A stretch of DNA of 64,000 bases from DASRJW01 sp035649435 (GTDB lineage Bacteria; Krumholzibacteriota; Krumholzibacteriia; G020349025), in the NCBI GenBank assembly GCA_035649435.1, contig DASRJO010000105.1, positions 1-64,000 of the forward strand. The letters run 5' to 3'. A model generated the notes under the pieces. That model saw only the letters and a program-made list of their open reading frames with translations. It ran no database searches and was not told the origin of the DNA. This document shows, one piece after another, positions 1 through 7,972 of the stretch. The stretch's first letter is position 1. Every line of letters starts with the position of its first letter. The translations under genes and the position numbers were made by a program.

Positions 1-165
1 AGGGGACCATTCCCCAAATTCTTGGCCAGGCGCGAGGAGTGTAGCACCCGGAGACACGGAATTGGGCGCTCACCCGACTCCGCGAGTCGTTTGATCGAGA
101 CTGGCGGTTCGCCCCCGATGATACGAACGTAGGAGTAGGCGCAGGCGATTCTCGCGGCGTGGTAC

Positions 166-396
166 ATGGGGAAAGCGTGTGTTCTCTGTGGCCGGGACTT
201 GAGTCGCATCGACTGGACGAGTCATCGACCGGCGTTGATGGATCCCGAGCGCAAGATCGTGCAGTGGGGCGAGATGGCCGCGGTGGACGTGCCGGGGCTG
301 TTGGAGACGCACCTGCCGGTCTGCTGGGACTGTCAGATCATCGAGTCGCTCGTCCAGCAGCATCCGGAACGGGTGACTGTCCGTCCGCCGCACTGA
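166..396 (+). CDS. Small two-CxxC protein, function unknown
   Basis: This 76-residue protein has a CVLC motif near residue 5 and a CWDC motif near residue 53. Four cysteines spaced like this could form a zinc ribbon or zinc knuckle. There is no signal peptide or membrane segment, so it is probably cytoplasmic. I do not recognise a family. The 3' end overlaps the 3' end of the opposite-strand histidine kinase by about 59 bases. No strong ribosome binding site precedes the ATG, so both the start and the gene's reality are moderately uncertain. The paired CxxC motifs are the main argument that it is real. Confidence 0.5.
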   Translation: MGKACVLCGRDLSRIDWTSHRPALMDPERKIVQWGEMAAVDVPGLLETHLPVCWDCQIIESLVQQHPERVTVRPPH

Positions 397-2008
397 TGGG
401 TTCGAGGAGACCGAGGAAGCTGCGGGTGATGGTGTCGGCCTCCGCTTCGATGCGCCAGCAGCCGTGCGCGCTCCAGCGCAGCTCCGGCAGCAGCGAATGC
501 TGCCGATTGCGGTTCACTTCGGCGTGGGCTTGGTGCATGCGAGCCATCAGATGCTCGGTACCGAGCTCTGGTGTCGTGGCCACCATGATCCAAGTCGGCG
601 GTCGCGACGGATACAAGAGATCGGTGCGCCGGATGTTGTCCTCGAGAAAATCCTGCAGGGCCTGGATCGCGGCGCGGTCGGTGGAGTCGGCGGTGGCCGT
701 GAGGACGGAGGCGTACACGGCATCGGTGCGCATCGATCGCACTCGCTCGAGATAGAGCGGCAAGAACAAGTGCGGCTCCTCGCGCGGCACGGTGAACGAG
801 AACGTGCTGCCGGCGCCGAGCTGGCTCTGGACGTGCAAGCGCCCATAATTGAGCTGCACCAGCTCTTTGACGATGTTGAGACCGAGCCCGAAGCCCTTGG
901 CGCTGGAGCGAGCGTTGCCATCGAGCTGCTTGAAACGCTCGAAGATGATCTCCAAGTTCTCCGCCGCGATCCCCGGCCCGTGATCGGTCAGCCCCACCTC
1001 GATCTCGCGGTCGTCCGCGGCCAGGCGCACCCACAATTGCACCGCCGTGCCGGGGTCGCTGAACTTGACCGCGTTCACGCCGAGATTGATGAGGATGCGC
1101 CCGATCTTCTCGGGGTCACCGTAGACGCGCGGCAGAGTCTCCGGCGCCTCCACAACCAGCCGCACCTGGGCATTGGCGGCCTTGCGTTCGAGCGTCGGCA
1201 GAACGCGCGCGAAGATGTCGCTCACGCGGCTAGGGCGCCGGGAGGTGCGCAGGAGATCCGCTTCGATACGGCTGATGTCGAGCAAGTCCTCGACGAGCAC
1301 GTGCAGATCATCGACACGATGCATGATGGTGTCGAGGTATTCGCGTTGCTGCTCGCTCGAGCCGCTCTCGAGCTCCTCGCCGACGGCGGCCGCGTATTCC
1401 TTGATCACCGTGAGCGGGGTCCGGAACTCGTGCGAGACGTTGTCGACGAATTGGTGTGCGGTGCTGTAAAGCTCGCGCAGGCGTTGATTCTGACTTTCCA
1501 GCGAGGTCTTGGCCCCGGCCAGCTCTTCGGCGTGGCGCCGGGCTTCCTCGGTGCGCTGGGTCACGCGCTCTTCCAGCGTTTCGTTCAGCTGGCGAAGCTC
1601 CTGTTCGATGCGCTTGCGTTCCTCGATCTCGCGATGCAGCTCGGCGTTGGTGCTGGCGACGGCGCGGCCGTAGCTCTTGCAGTACTTGAGCTCACGTCGC
1701 CGCACTTCGAGCAGTTGGCCGCGCAGGTGGACCACCCGGCGTTCTTGCTCGGTGAGGTACCACACGAGCGCCGTGATCAGAAGCGAGAGTCCGGCGAGTA
1801 GGCTGTGGTCGGTGTGCGACCACGGCCAGATATGGGTGAGCTCGAGGTCGATCAAGGGCGCCATGGCGATGGCGAGCCCCATGGTCGACAGCAGGCTGGT
1901 GGTGATGAGGATGAACCAGTTCTTGCGCGTGCGCTTCTCGAGCTGCGTGTGCTCCGCGATGTCCGCGTGCAGCATTTCCTCGAGCGGCTGTTGGTATCGC
2001 GCATCCAT
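338..2008 (-). CDS. Membrane-bound sensor histidine kinase
   Basis: A 556-residue HisKA-type kinase. Two membrane helices (about residues 31-50 and 69-85) enclose a very short external loop, and a long coiled coil follows. The H box is NVSHEFRTPL with His193 as phosphoacceptor. An N box (INLGVNAVKFS), G1 (DHGPGI), F box (FERFKQ) and G2 (GFGLGLNIV) complete the ATPase domain. About 135 residues follow it, loosely resembling a GGDEF fold without the catalytic motif. The open frame extends far upstream, but the ATG at 2008 gives a sensible N-terminus ahead of the first helix. No response regulator is adjacent, so it is an orphan kinase. The stimulus is unknown; the tiny external loop argues for membrane or cytoplasmic sensing. 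Confidence 0.9.
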   Translation of the reverse strand: MDARYQQPLEEMLHADIAEHTQLEKRTRKNWFILITTSLLSTMGLAIAMAPLIDLELTHIWPWSHTDHSLLAGLSLLITALVWYLTEQERRVVHLRGQLLEVRRRELKYCKSYGRAVASTNAELHREIEERKRIEQELRQLNETLEERVTQRTEEARRHAEELAGAKTSLESQNQRLRELYSTAHQFVDNVSHEFRTPLTVIKEYAAAVGEELESGSSEQQREYLDTIMHRVDDLHVLVEDLLDISRIEADLLRTSRRPSRVSDIFARVLPTLERKAANAQVRLVVEAPETLPRVYGDPEKIGRILINLGVNAVKFSDPGTAVQLWVRLAADDREIEVGLTDHGPGIAAENLEIIFERFKQLDGNARSSAKGFGLGLNIVKELVQLNYGRLHVQSQLGAGSTFSFTVPREEPHLFLPLYLERVRSMRTDAVYASVLTATADSTDRAAIQALQDFLEDNIRRTDLLYPSRPPTWIMVATTPELGTEHLMARMHQAHAEVNRNRQHSLLPELRWSAHGCWRIEAEADTITRSFLGLLEPISAADGQSPVPDAAGRATR

Positions 2009-2212
2009 ACGGCCTGGCCAGGGCTCGGGTGTGCGTTGAGTGGATTCGATGTGGCCCGAACAGCAACGGACGTGCCACGCAATGTTGCGATCCCGACGCC
2101 TGGAGAAGGTTGCGGCGATGGCGCAGACCGTGGCGACTGGTGTACCGTGAAGGCGATTGGCTGGCGTGCGGAACCGCTTGCATGCGAGGCGTTGGCACCT
2201 CGAGGATGGGTC

Positions 2213-3118
2213 ATGAACGTGCTGCTCACAGGCGCCTCGGGCTTGATCGGACGCGCGTTCACGGTGGAGCTGCGTGCGCGCGGTCATTCCGTGCGGCCCC
2301 TCACCCGCGACCGAAAAGGCGAATCCTCTTGGGATCCTCTGCGCGGCATCCTGCCCACTGACGCCCTGAGCGACATCGATACGGTCGTGCATCTTGCCGG
2401 CGAGAGGATCGTCGGACTGTGGACCGCAGCAAAGAAGCGCGCCATCCGCGACAGCCGCGTGCTCGGCACCCGACTGCTGTGCTCGCGCATGGCCGCGCTG
2501 CCTCGTCCACCTCAGGTGTTCGTGATTGCCTCCGCCATCGGGTATTACGGGGATCGAGCCGAAACGGCCCTTGCCGAAACCGACGAGAGCGGGTCGGGAT
2601 TCCTGGCGGAAACCTGTTTGGAGAACGAAGGCGCGAGCGCGCCGCTGGACGCGTTGGGTGTCCGCGTCGTTCGCCTGCGCTTCGGCCTGGTGCTCGCTGC
2701 CGATGGCGGTGTGCTGGCAGCCATGCTCAGGCCTTTTCGTCTCGGCCTGGGTGGGAATCTCGGGGATGGCCGGCAGTTCATGAGCTGGGTCGCGCTCGAC
2801 GACGCAGTCGGGGCGATGCTGCATGTCCTGGAGACTCCGAGTCTCGAGGGTGCAGTGAACGTCGTCGCGCCTGCCCCGGTCACCAACGCGGAGTTCACCC
2901 GCATGCTCGCGCACGTCCTCCATCGGCCGGCGCGGCTGCATGTGCCAGCATTCGTGTTGCGAGCGATGCTCGGACGCATGGCGGACGAATGTATCCTCTC
3001 CAGCGCGCGCGTGCTGCCGCGACAACTGGAAGCCAGCGGCTACCGTTTCCACCATCCGCAGCTCGAATCGGCGCTGCGACAGGCGCTCGCCCGTCCTGGT
3101 TCCGGGAAGTCAGCGTGA
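2213..3118 (+). CDS. TIGR01777-family NAD(P)-binding epimerase-like protein
   Basis: A 301-residue protein of the SDR/epimerase superfamily, TIGR01777 (YfcH-like, SulA-related) branch. It begins MNVLLTGASGLIGR, with the dinucleotide-binding glycine motif at residues 6-13. HLAGE and a downstream SAIGYYG segment are typical of the family, as is the DUF1731-like C-terminus (ARVLPRQLEASGYRF). The length is normal for the family. The ATG at 2213 was chosen because the nucleotide-binding fold begins there and a purine-rich GAGGATGGG precedes it. The stop overlaps the GTG of the next gene by four bases, so the two are probably co-translated. The enzymatic reaction of this family is not known. Confidence 0.88.
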   Translation: MNVLLTGASGLIGRAFTVELRARGHSVRPLTRDRKGESSWDPLRGILPTDALSDIDTVVHLAGERIVGLWTAAKKRAIRDSRVLGTRLLCSRMAALPRPPQVFVIASAIGYYGDRAETALAETDESGSGFLAETCLENEGASAPLDALGVRVVRLRFGLVLAADGGVLAAMLRPFRLGLGGNLGDGRQFMSWVALDDAVGAMLHVLETPSLEGAVNVVAPAPVTNAEFTRMLAHVLHRPARLHVPAFVLRAMLGRMADECILSSARVLPRQLEASGYRFHHPQLESALRQALARPGSGKSA

Positions 3119-4074
3119 GCGGCGCGTCCGGCGATTTGGTGCTCGGCATCTCGGCTTGCGTTCTCGGCGAAGAAGTCCGCTACGACGGCGGCCACAAGCG
3201 CACCGCCTTCGTCACCGACGTGCTCGCGCATTTCGTGCGCTTCGTTTCCGTGTGCCCCGAGGTGGAGATCGGTCTCGGAATCCCGCGCGAGACGATTCAC
3301 CTGGTGGCGCGAGAGAATGGGATTCGCTTGCTGGGAACACGCAGCGAACGCGATCACACCGACGCCATGCGTGCATACGCGCGCCGCAAAATGAAGGAGC
3401 TCGAGCGCCTCGATCTTTCGGGCTACATCCTGAAGAAGGATTCGCCCAGCTGTGGCATGGCGCGTGTGCGCTTGTACACCGACACCGGTCCGGCGACGCG
3501 CACCGGTGTCGGTCTGTACGCTGCGGCGCTACTGGCCGCCTTCCCCGACCTGCCCGTCGAGGAGGAAGGACGTCTGTTGGATGCGCGCCTGCGCGAGAAT
3601 TTCGTCGAACGCGTGTTCGCCTATCGCCGGGTGCAGAACCTCTTCGCGGCCCGGTGGACGATGGGAGAATTGGTTCGCTTTCACACGGCGGAAAAGTTGC
3701 TCCACCTGGCGCACGATCCAGCCACCTACACGGCTCTCGGGCGCTTGGTGGCCACAGCGCGTGGGCGCGAACGACGGTCGTTAGCAGCCACCTATCGCCG
3801 TACCTGCATGCAGGGACTCGCCAAGCTGGCCACGGTGCGCAAGAATGTCAATGTACTGCAACACATCCAGGGCTACTTCAAGAAGTGCGCGAGCGAGGCG
3901 GACCGGCGCGAGTTGCAAGGGATCATCGAGGATTTCGGCAAAGGTCTCGTGCCGCTCGTCGTCCCCATCACCCTGATCCGGCATTTGGCACGTCGTTACG
4001 AGGTCAGCTATCTCGTCGGGCAGACGTATCTCGAGCCGCATCCCAAGGAGCTCATGCTGCGCAATCACGGTTGA
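3115..4074 (+). CDS. DUF523-DUF1722 fusion (TudS-like domain plus YbgA-like domain)
   Basis: A 319-residue protein. The N-terminal half is DUF523, the family of the [4Fe-4S] thiouracil desulfurase TudS. Three candidate cluster ligands are visible: Cys15 (ISACVLG), Cys47 (VCPEVE) and Cys113 (DSPSCGM). The C-terminal half (about 190-310) is DUF1722, the YbgA-like domain, with RRTCMQGLAKLATVRKNVNVL and a QTYLEPHPKEL ending. The fused arrangement is widespread in bacteria. Start is the GTG in a GTGA overlap with the upstream gene, preceded by GGGAAG. Sulfur removal from thiolated bases is a family-based guess and has not been shown for fused forms. Confidence 0.87.
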   Translation: MSGASGDLVLGISACVLGEEVRYDGGHKRTAFVTDVLAHFVRFVSVCPEVEIGLGIPRETIHLVARENGIRLLGTRSERDHTDAMRAYARRKMKELERLDLSGYILKKDSPSCGMARVRLYTDTGPATRTGVGLYAAALLAAFPDLPVEEEGRLLDARLRENFVERVFAYRRVQNLFAARWTMGELVRFHTAEKLLHLAHDPATYTALGRLVATARGRERRSLAATYRRTCMQGLAKLATVRKNVNVLQHIQGYFKKCASEADRRELQGIIEDFGKGLVPLVVPITLIRHLARRYEVSYLVGQTYLEPHPKELMLRNHG

Positions 4075-4117
4075 GGGAAAGCGGGAACTCGAGGTGCAGG
4101 CATCGCGGCGTGACTGC

Positions 4118-4123
4118 TAGAAT
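4118..4123 (+). promoter_or_regulatory. Possible extended -10 element (TGCTAGAAT)
   Basis: The hexamer TAGAAT is preceded by TGC, an extended -10 arrangement, in the 116-base gap before the PLP enzyme gene. No good -35 hexamer lies 16-18 bases upstream. If used, transcription would start about 60 bases before the ATG at 4191. Confidence 0.3.
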
Positions 4124-4190
4124 GCCACGGCGATCGTCGCCGGCATTGCCGGTCGGGAGCAGTGGGATCGAGAAACGGACGGAGAGCTCG

Positions 4191-5645
4191 ATGCGCGCGG
4201 ATGAAGTGCTCGATCGCGCCGCGGCGCGCTGCCGAGAGCGCCAGGTTCGCATCCCGACCTTCGCGCAGATGCGCAACCCGAGCCTCGTTCCGGAGGTGGT
4301 GCGGCGGGGGTTGCGCCAGGTCGGTCTCCATGACATCGATCCGCTCAACCTCTTTCGCATCACATGGAAGAACGAGCCCGTCGAAAAGGGAGGCCTCTTC
4401 CACACCGGCAACTGGGTCGAATTCCCGAAGGCTCTGACCGGCGTCGATGCGCGCATCATCGGCCTGGTCGGCAAGTGGTTCCCGACCGGAGCGCACAAGG
4501 TGGGAGCGGGTTTCGGTTGCCTGGTGCCACGCTTGGTCGCGGGGCAATTCGATCCGACGGCGCACAAGGCGGTGTGGCCTTCGACGGGAAACTTCTGTCG
4601 CGGCGGCGCCTTCGATTGCGCGCTTCTCGGCTGCGATGCCGTCGCCATCCTGCCGGAAGAAATGAGCCGTGAGCGCTTCGAGTGGCTGCGTCGACTCGGC
4701 GCCGAAGTCATCACGACACCGGGCGGCGAATCCAACGTCAAGGAGATCTACGACGCCTGCTGGGAGATTCGGCGCACGCGGCCGGACTGCGTCATCTTCA
4801 ATCAGTTCGAAGAATTCGGCAATGCAGTCTGGCACTATCACGTGACGGGCGAGGCCGTCGACCAAATCTTCCGCGCCGTGGCGCGGCCGGGGGATCGGCT
4901 CGCGGCTTTCGTCGCCGCCACGGGCTCGGGGGGAACCATCGCCGCCGGAGACTTCCTGCACACGCATCATCCGCAGCTCCGCACCGTGGCCGCCGAGGCC
5001 TTGCAGTGCCCGACGCTGTTGCAATGCGGCTACGGCGAGCACCGCATCGAGGGCATCGGCGACAAGCACATTCCCTGGATTCTCAATGTACGCAGCACCG
5101 ATGTCGTCGTCGCCGTGGACGATGCGCAATGCCTGGCGTTGATGCGCTTGTTCAACGAGCCGGAAGGGCACTGCTTCCTGGCGGGGGAAGGTGTGGACGC
5201 GGCGTGGCTGCCGCAGTTGGCGCTGCTCGGCATTTCGGGCATTTGCAATCTTGTCGCCAGCATCAAGACCGCACGCATGTTCGAACTCTCGTCGCATGAC
5301 GTGCTGTTCACGTGCCTCACCGACTCGATGGATCTCTACCACAGTCGCGTGCACGAGCAACGCGAGGCGCAGGGTCCCTACAGCAGCATGTTGGCGGCCC
5401 GGAACTTCGCTCGCCATCTGCAGGCCATCAGCACCGACTCCATGCGCGAGCTCAGCTATGCCGACCGCAAGGCGCTGCATCATCTCAAGTACTTCACCTG
5501 GGTCGAGCAGCAGCAGAAGAGCGCACGTGACCTCGATCGGCTGTGGGATCCGGAGTTCTGGGACCAGACCTACCGCCAAGTCGACGAGTGGGATCGTGCG
5601 ATCGTCGCCTTCAACCAGCGTGTGGGCCTCGATCGAGGGGCCTGA
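4191..5645 (+). CDS. PLP-dependent beta-family enzyme (cysteine/threonine synthase-like fold)
   Basis: A 484-residue fold-type II pyridoxal-phosphate enzyme. Lys103 in PTGAHKVGAG is the likely Schiff-base lysine. A glycine-rich phosphate cup (ATGSGGTIAAG) lies near residue 245. The NFCRGGAF segment corresponds to the substrate-binding loop region of cysteine synthase-like proteins. About 100 extra C-terminal residues rich in Trp, Asp and Arg distinguish it from ordinary cysteine synthases. The start is supported by GGAGAG eight bases upstream. I would call it only a PLP-dependent beta-subunit-like enzyme. Neighbours do not reveal the substrate. Confidence 0.82.
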   Translation: MRADEVLDRAAARCRERQVRIPTFAQMRNPSLVPEVVRRGLRQVGLHDIDPLNLFRITWKNEPVEKGGLFHTGNWVEFPKALTGVDARIIGLVGKWFPTGAHKVGAGFGCLVPRLVAGQFDPTAHKAVWPSTGNFCRGGAFDCALLGCDAVAILPEEMSRERFEWLRRLGAEVITTPGGESNVKEIYDACWEIRRTRPDCVIFNQFEEFGNAVWHYHVTGEAVDQIFRAVARPGDRLAAFVAATGSGGTIAAGDFLHTHHPQLRTVAAEALQCPTLLQCGYGEHRIEGIGDKHIPWILNVRSTDVVVAVDDAQCLALMRLFNEPEGHCFLAGEGVDAAWLPQLALLGISGICNLVASIKTARMFELSSHDVLFTCLTDSMDLYHSRVHEQREAQGPYSSMLAARNFARHLQAISTDSMRELSYADRKALHHLKYFTWVEQQQKSARDLDRLWDPEFWDQTYRQVDEWDRAIVAFNQRVGLDRGA

Positions 5646-5648
5646 GGG

Positions 5649-5740
5649 ATGTCGCGGGTCCAGGGGTCGAAGGGGAAGGTCGAGATGGCCAAGCCGACGC
5701 CACGAGTCGAGGGGCGGTCGGCGCGGGTCGAAGGGCAGCA
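5649..5740 (+). repeat. Degenerate GTCGA-GG short repeats at the 5' end of a gene
   Basis: Within about 90 bases the motif GGTCGAAGGG or close variants (GGTCGA, AGTCGAGGGG, GGGTCGAAGG) occurs four times. It overlaps the first ~35 codons of the SGNH hydrolase gene. Translated, it gives a low-complexity run of Arg, Val, Glu, Gly, Ser and Lys that looks unlike the rest of the protein. A similar GGGGTCGAGA occurs near 61438. Confidence 0.5.
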
Positions 5741-7019
5741 ACGTGTGGCACGGGTGACGACGAGCGCGCGGCTCGGGACCCTTCTCGCGCTCTGCTCCGT
5801 CGTCCTTTCGTTCGCCGCGGTCGAGGCGCTCGTGCGCCTCGCCAAGCCCGACCTCTCCATTCCGCAAGCGAGTGGACATTTCCGTTTCACCCAGAGCTTC
5901 GAGTTCGAGCTCCCACACCACCTGCGTGACCCGGTTCTCGGCTGGAGACTGCAGCCCGGCATCTATGGCTCGATGCGGATCAACAGCCTCGGCTTCCGCG
6001 GTCCCGAGTGGCGGACCGGCAAGTCGGCGACCAAGCGCATCGCGCACCTGGGCGATTCGTCGACGATGGGGTTCACGATCGCGGACGACGGCGAGATCTA
6101 TGCCGCGCTCTTGCCGCGACTGGTGCAACGGGATGGGTTGGAGCTCGAGGCGCTCAACTTCGGTGTCGACGGCTACTCTTCGTATCAAGGACGGATCCTG
6201 CTCGAGCAGGTGCTCGGAGACTTCGCCCCAGATTACGTGACGATCTATTTTGGCTACAACGATCACCATTTTTCCAATGCCAGCGATCGGGAGACGCGCT
6301 TCTCGACGCCTGGGATCCTGCGGGCGCTCGAACACAGCCATGCGTATCGCTTGATGCGCCGGCACCTGCTGCGCTGGACGCGCCGCGAGGCCGATCTGCG
6401 CGAGCCGACCTTGCGCGTCGATCTGGAGAGCTTCGAATCCAACGTGCGGGCGATGGTGGAGGCGGCGCGTGTGCGTGGTGCGGTGCCGATCCTGATGACG
6501 ACGCCGCTCCGGCCAGGCGTGCCCTTGGTCGAGAACGAAGTGCGCATCGAGCGCGACGGCAAGCCGGCATGGGTGACACAGGATTGGTGGGTGACGAACG
6601 AGCTTCGCCAGCGTGGACTCGAACTCGAAGGCGCGGCGGGGTCGGAAGATCTTCGGCGCTTCTTGGTCGATGCGCTGCAGGCGCATCCGGATTGGGCGTA
6701 CTTGCACTTCTTGCAGGCGCGCGAGCTCGAGCGTGCCGGGGATCCCCAGGGAGCTCGGGCGGCGCTCGGGCGCGTGGCGCTGCACGATCGCGAGCGCAGC
6801 GTCCTCGATCAGTACAACGAGCGCGTGCGCAGCGTGGCGCGAAGCCTGCACACGGAGCTCGTCGACATCGCACGCATGTGCGAGGCGCGGCCGTCGCCGC
6901 ATCTGTTCAACGACGTCGTCCACCCGAGCCCGGCTGGGCACAAGCTGATCGCGCAAGCGCTCGCCGAGGCGCTGCTGCGCCTCGAAGGCCGCAAGCCCAG
7001 CAGGCCGGAAGAAGGCTGA
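5649..7019 (+). CDS. SGNH/GDSL-type hydrolase-like protein, membrane anchored
   Basis: A 456-residue protein. One hydrophobic helix at about residues 44-66 (LGTLLALCSVVLSF) probably anchors it to the inner membrane. After it come the SGNH blocks: LGDSSTMG with the catalytic Ser, GVDGYSS with the oxyanion Gly, YFGYND with the Asn, and DVVHPSPAGHK with the Asp-x-x-His pair near the C-terminus. Such proteins hydrolyse esters, often on glycans or lipids. The insert at about 290-370 contains a TPR-like Ala-rich helical stretch. The gene starts three bases after the PLP gene. The first ~35 residues are low complexity from short DNA repeats, so a later start is possible. Confidence 0.75.
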   Translation: MSRVQGSKGKVEMAKPTPRVEGRSARVEGQQRVARVTTSARLGTLLALCSVVLSFAAVEALVRLAKPDLSIPQASGHFRFTQSFEFELPHHLRDPVLGWRLQPGIYGSMRINSLGFRGPEWRTGKSATKRIAHLGDSSTMGFTIADDGEIYAALLPRLVQRDGLELEALNFGVDGYSSYQGRILLEQVLGDFAPDYVTIYFGYNDHHFSNASDRETRFSTPGILRALEHSHAYRLMRRHLLRWTRREADLREPTLRVDLESFESNVRAMVEAARVRGAVPILMTTPLRPGVPLVENEVRIERDGKPAWVTQDWWVTNELRQRGLELEGAAGSEDLRRFLVDALQAHPDWAYLHFLQARELERAGDPQGARAALGRVALHDRERSVLDQYNERVRSVARSLHTELVDIARMCEARPSPHLFNDVVHPSPAGHKLIAQALAEALLRLEGRKPSRPEEG

Positions 7020-7024
7020 GCGGC

Positions 7025-7969
7025 GTGCCCGAGCTGCCGGATGTGATGCTCTACATCGAACGGCTCGAGCCGCGCGTCCTCGGCCAGACCTTGCAGCGCG
7101 CGCGGCTCGCAAGCCCATTCCTGTTACGCACGGTCGAGCCACCGCTGCGCAACGCCGAGGGCAAGCGCGTCCTCGGGCTTCGCCGTCTCGGCAAGCGCAT
7201 CGTGTTCGGGCTCGAGGACGAGATCTTCCTCGTGCTGCATCTCATGATCGCGGGCAGGCTGCGCTGGCGCGACCTCGGCGAACCAGTGCCGCGCAAGCGC
7301 GGGCTCGCCGCGTTCGATTTTGCGAGCGGCACGCTCCTTCTCACGGAAGCGAGCACGAAGAAGCGTGCGTCGCTCCACGTCGTGCGCGGGGAAGCGGGGC
7401 TCGCTGCGCTCGATCCCGGCGGTTTGGAAGTCCTGGAGGCCGATGCCGCCGCGTTCGCGGTGGCGCTTCGGCGCGAGAACCGCACGCTCAAGCGCGTGCT
7501 CACCGATCCGCGTCTGCTGAGCGGCATCGGCAATGCGTACTCCGACGAGATCCTGCACCGCGCCCGCATGTCACCGCTGCAGCGCACGCAGAATCTCGAC
7601 GACGCAGGCGTAGCGCGCTTGCACCACGCGACACAGGAAACGCTACGAGAATGGTTGCAGAAGCTGCGCCAGGAAACCGGCGATGCGTTTCCGGAGAAAG
7701 TCACGGCGTTTCGTCCCGGCATGGCGGTGCACGGGCGCTATCGCGAGCCGTGCCCGGTGTGTGGCAACCCCGTGCAGCGCATCGTCTACGCCGAGAACGA
7801 GTGCAACTATTGCGCGACCTGTCAGACGGATGGCAAGCTGCTGGCGGATCGCGCCCTGTCGCGCCTGCTGCGCGAGGATTGGCCGCGAACCTTGGACGAG
7901 CTGGAAGAGATGAAGAGCGAGCGGCTGCAGAGCAGCGCGGAGCGCCTGAACGATTCGCCAGGGAAGTGA
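7025..7969 (+). CDS. Fpg/Nei-family DNA glycosylase
   Basis: A 314-residue base-excision repair enzyme. The GTG start gives VPELPDV. Removal of the initiator exposes Pro2 as the nucleophile, followed by Glu3, the hallmark of the Fpg/Nei family. Lys57 (RLGKRIVFG) matches the conserved Fpg lysine. The helix-two-turn-helix region is present (LLSGIGNAYSDEIL). A C-terminal zinc finger reads CPVC and then CNYC-ATC, about 16 residues apart. The usual GGRST zinc-finger ending is replaced by CQTDGKLL, so specificity could differ from classical MutM. It starts five bases after the hydrolase stop. Confidence 0.88.
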   Translation: MPELPDVMLYIERLEPRVLGQTLQRARLASPFLLRTVEPPLRNAEGKRVLGLRRLGKRIVFGLEDEIFLVLHLMIAGRLRWRDLGEPVPRKRGLAAFDFASGTLLLTEASTKKRASLHVVRGEAGLAALDPGGLEVLEADAAAFAVALRRENRTLKRVLTDPRLLSGIGNAYSDEILHRARMSPLQRTQNLDDAGVARLHHATQETLREWLQKLRQETGDAFPEKVTAFRPGMAVHGRYREPCPVCGNPVQRIVYAENECNYCATCQTDGKLLADRALSRLLREDWPRTLDELEEMKSERLQSSAERLNDSPGK

Positions 7970-7972
7970 AAG

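Noticed and set aside
4065..7142. A 3-kb open frame on the minus strand across three genes
   Set aside because: It is antisense to the clearly coding PLP, SGNH and glycosylase genes. GC-rich codon bias leaves long false frames; its product has low-complexity Arg/Ala/Asp composition and no motifs.
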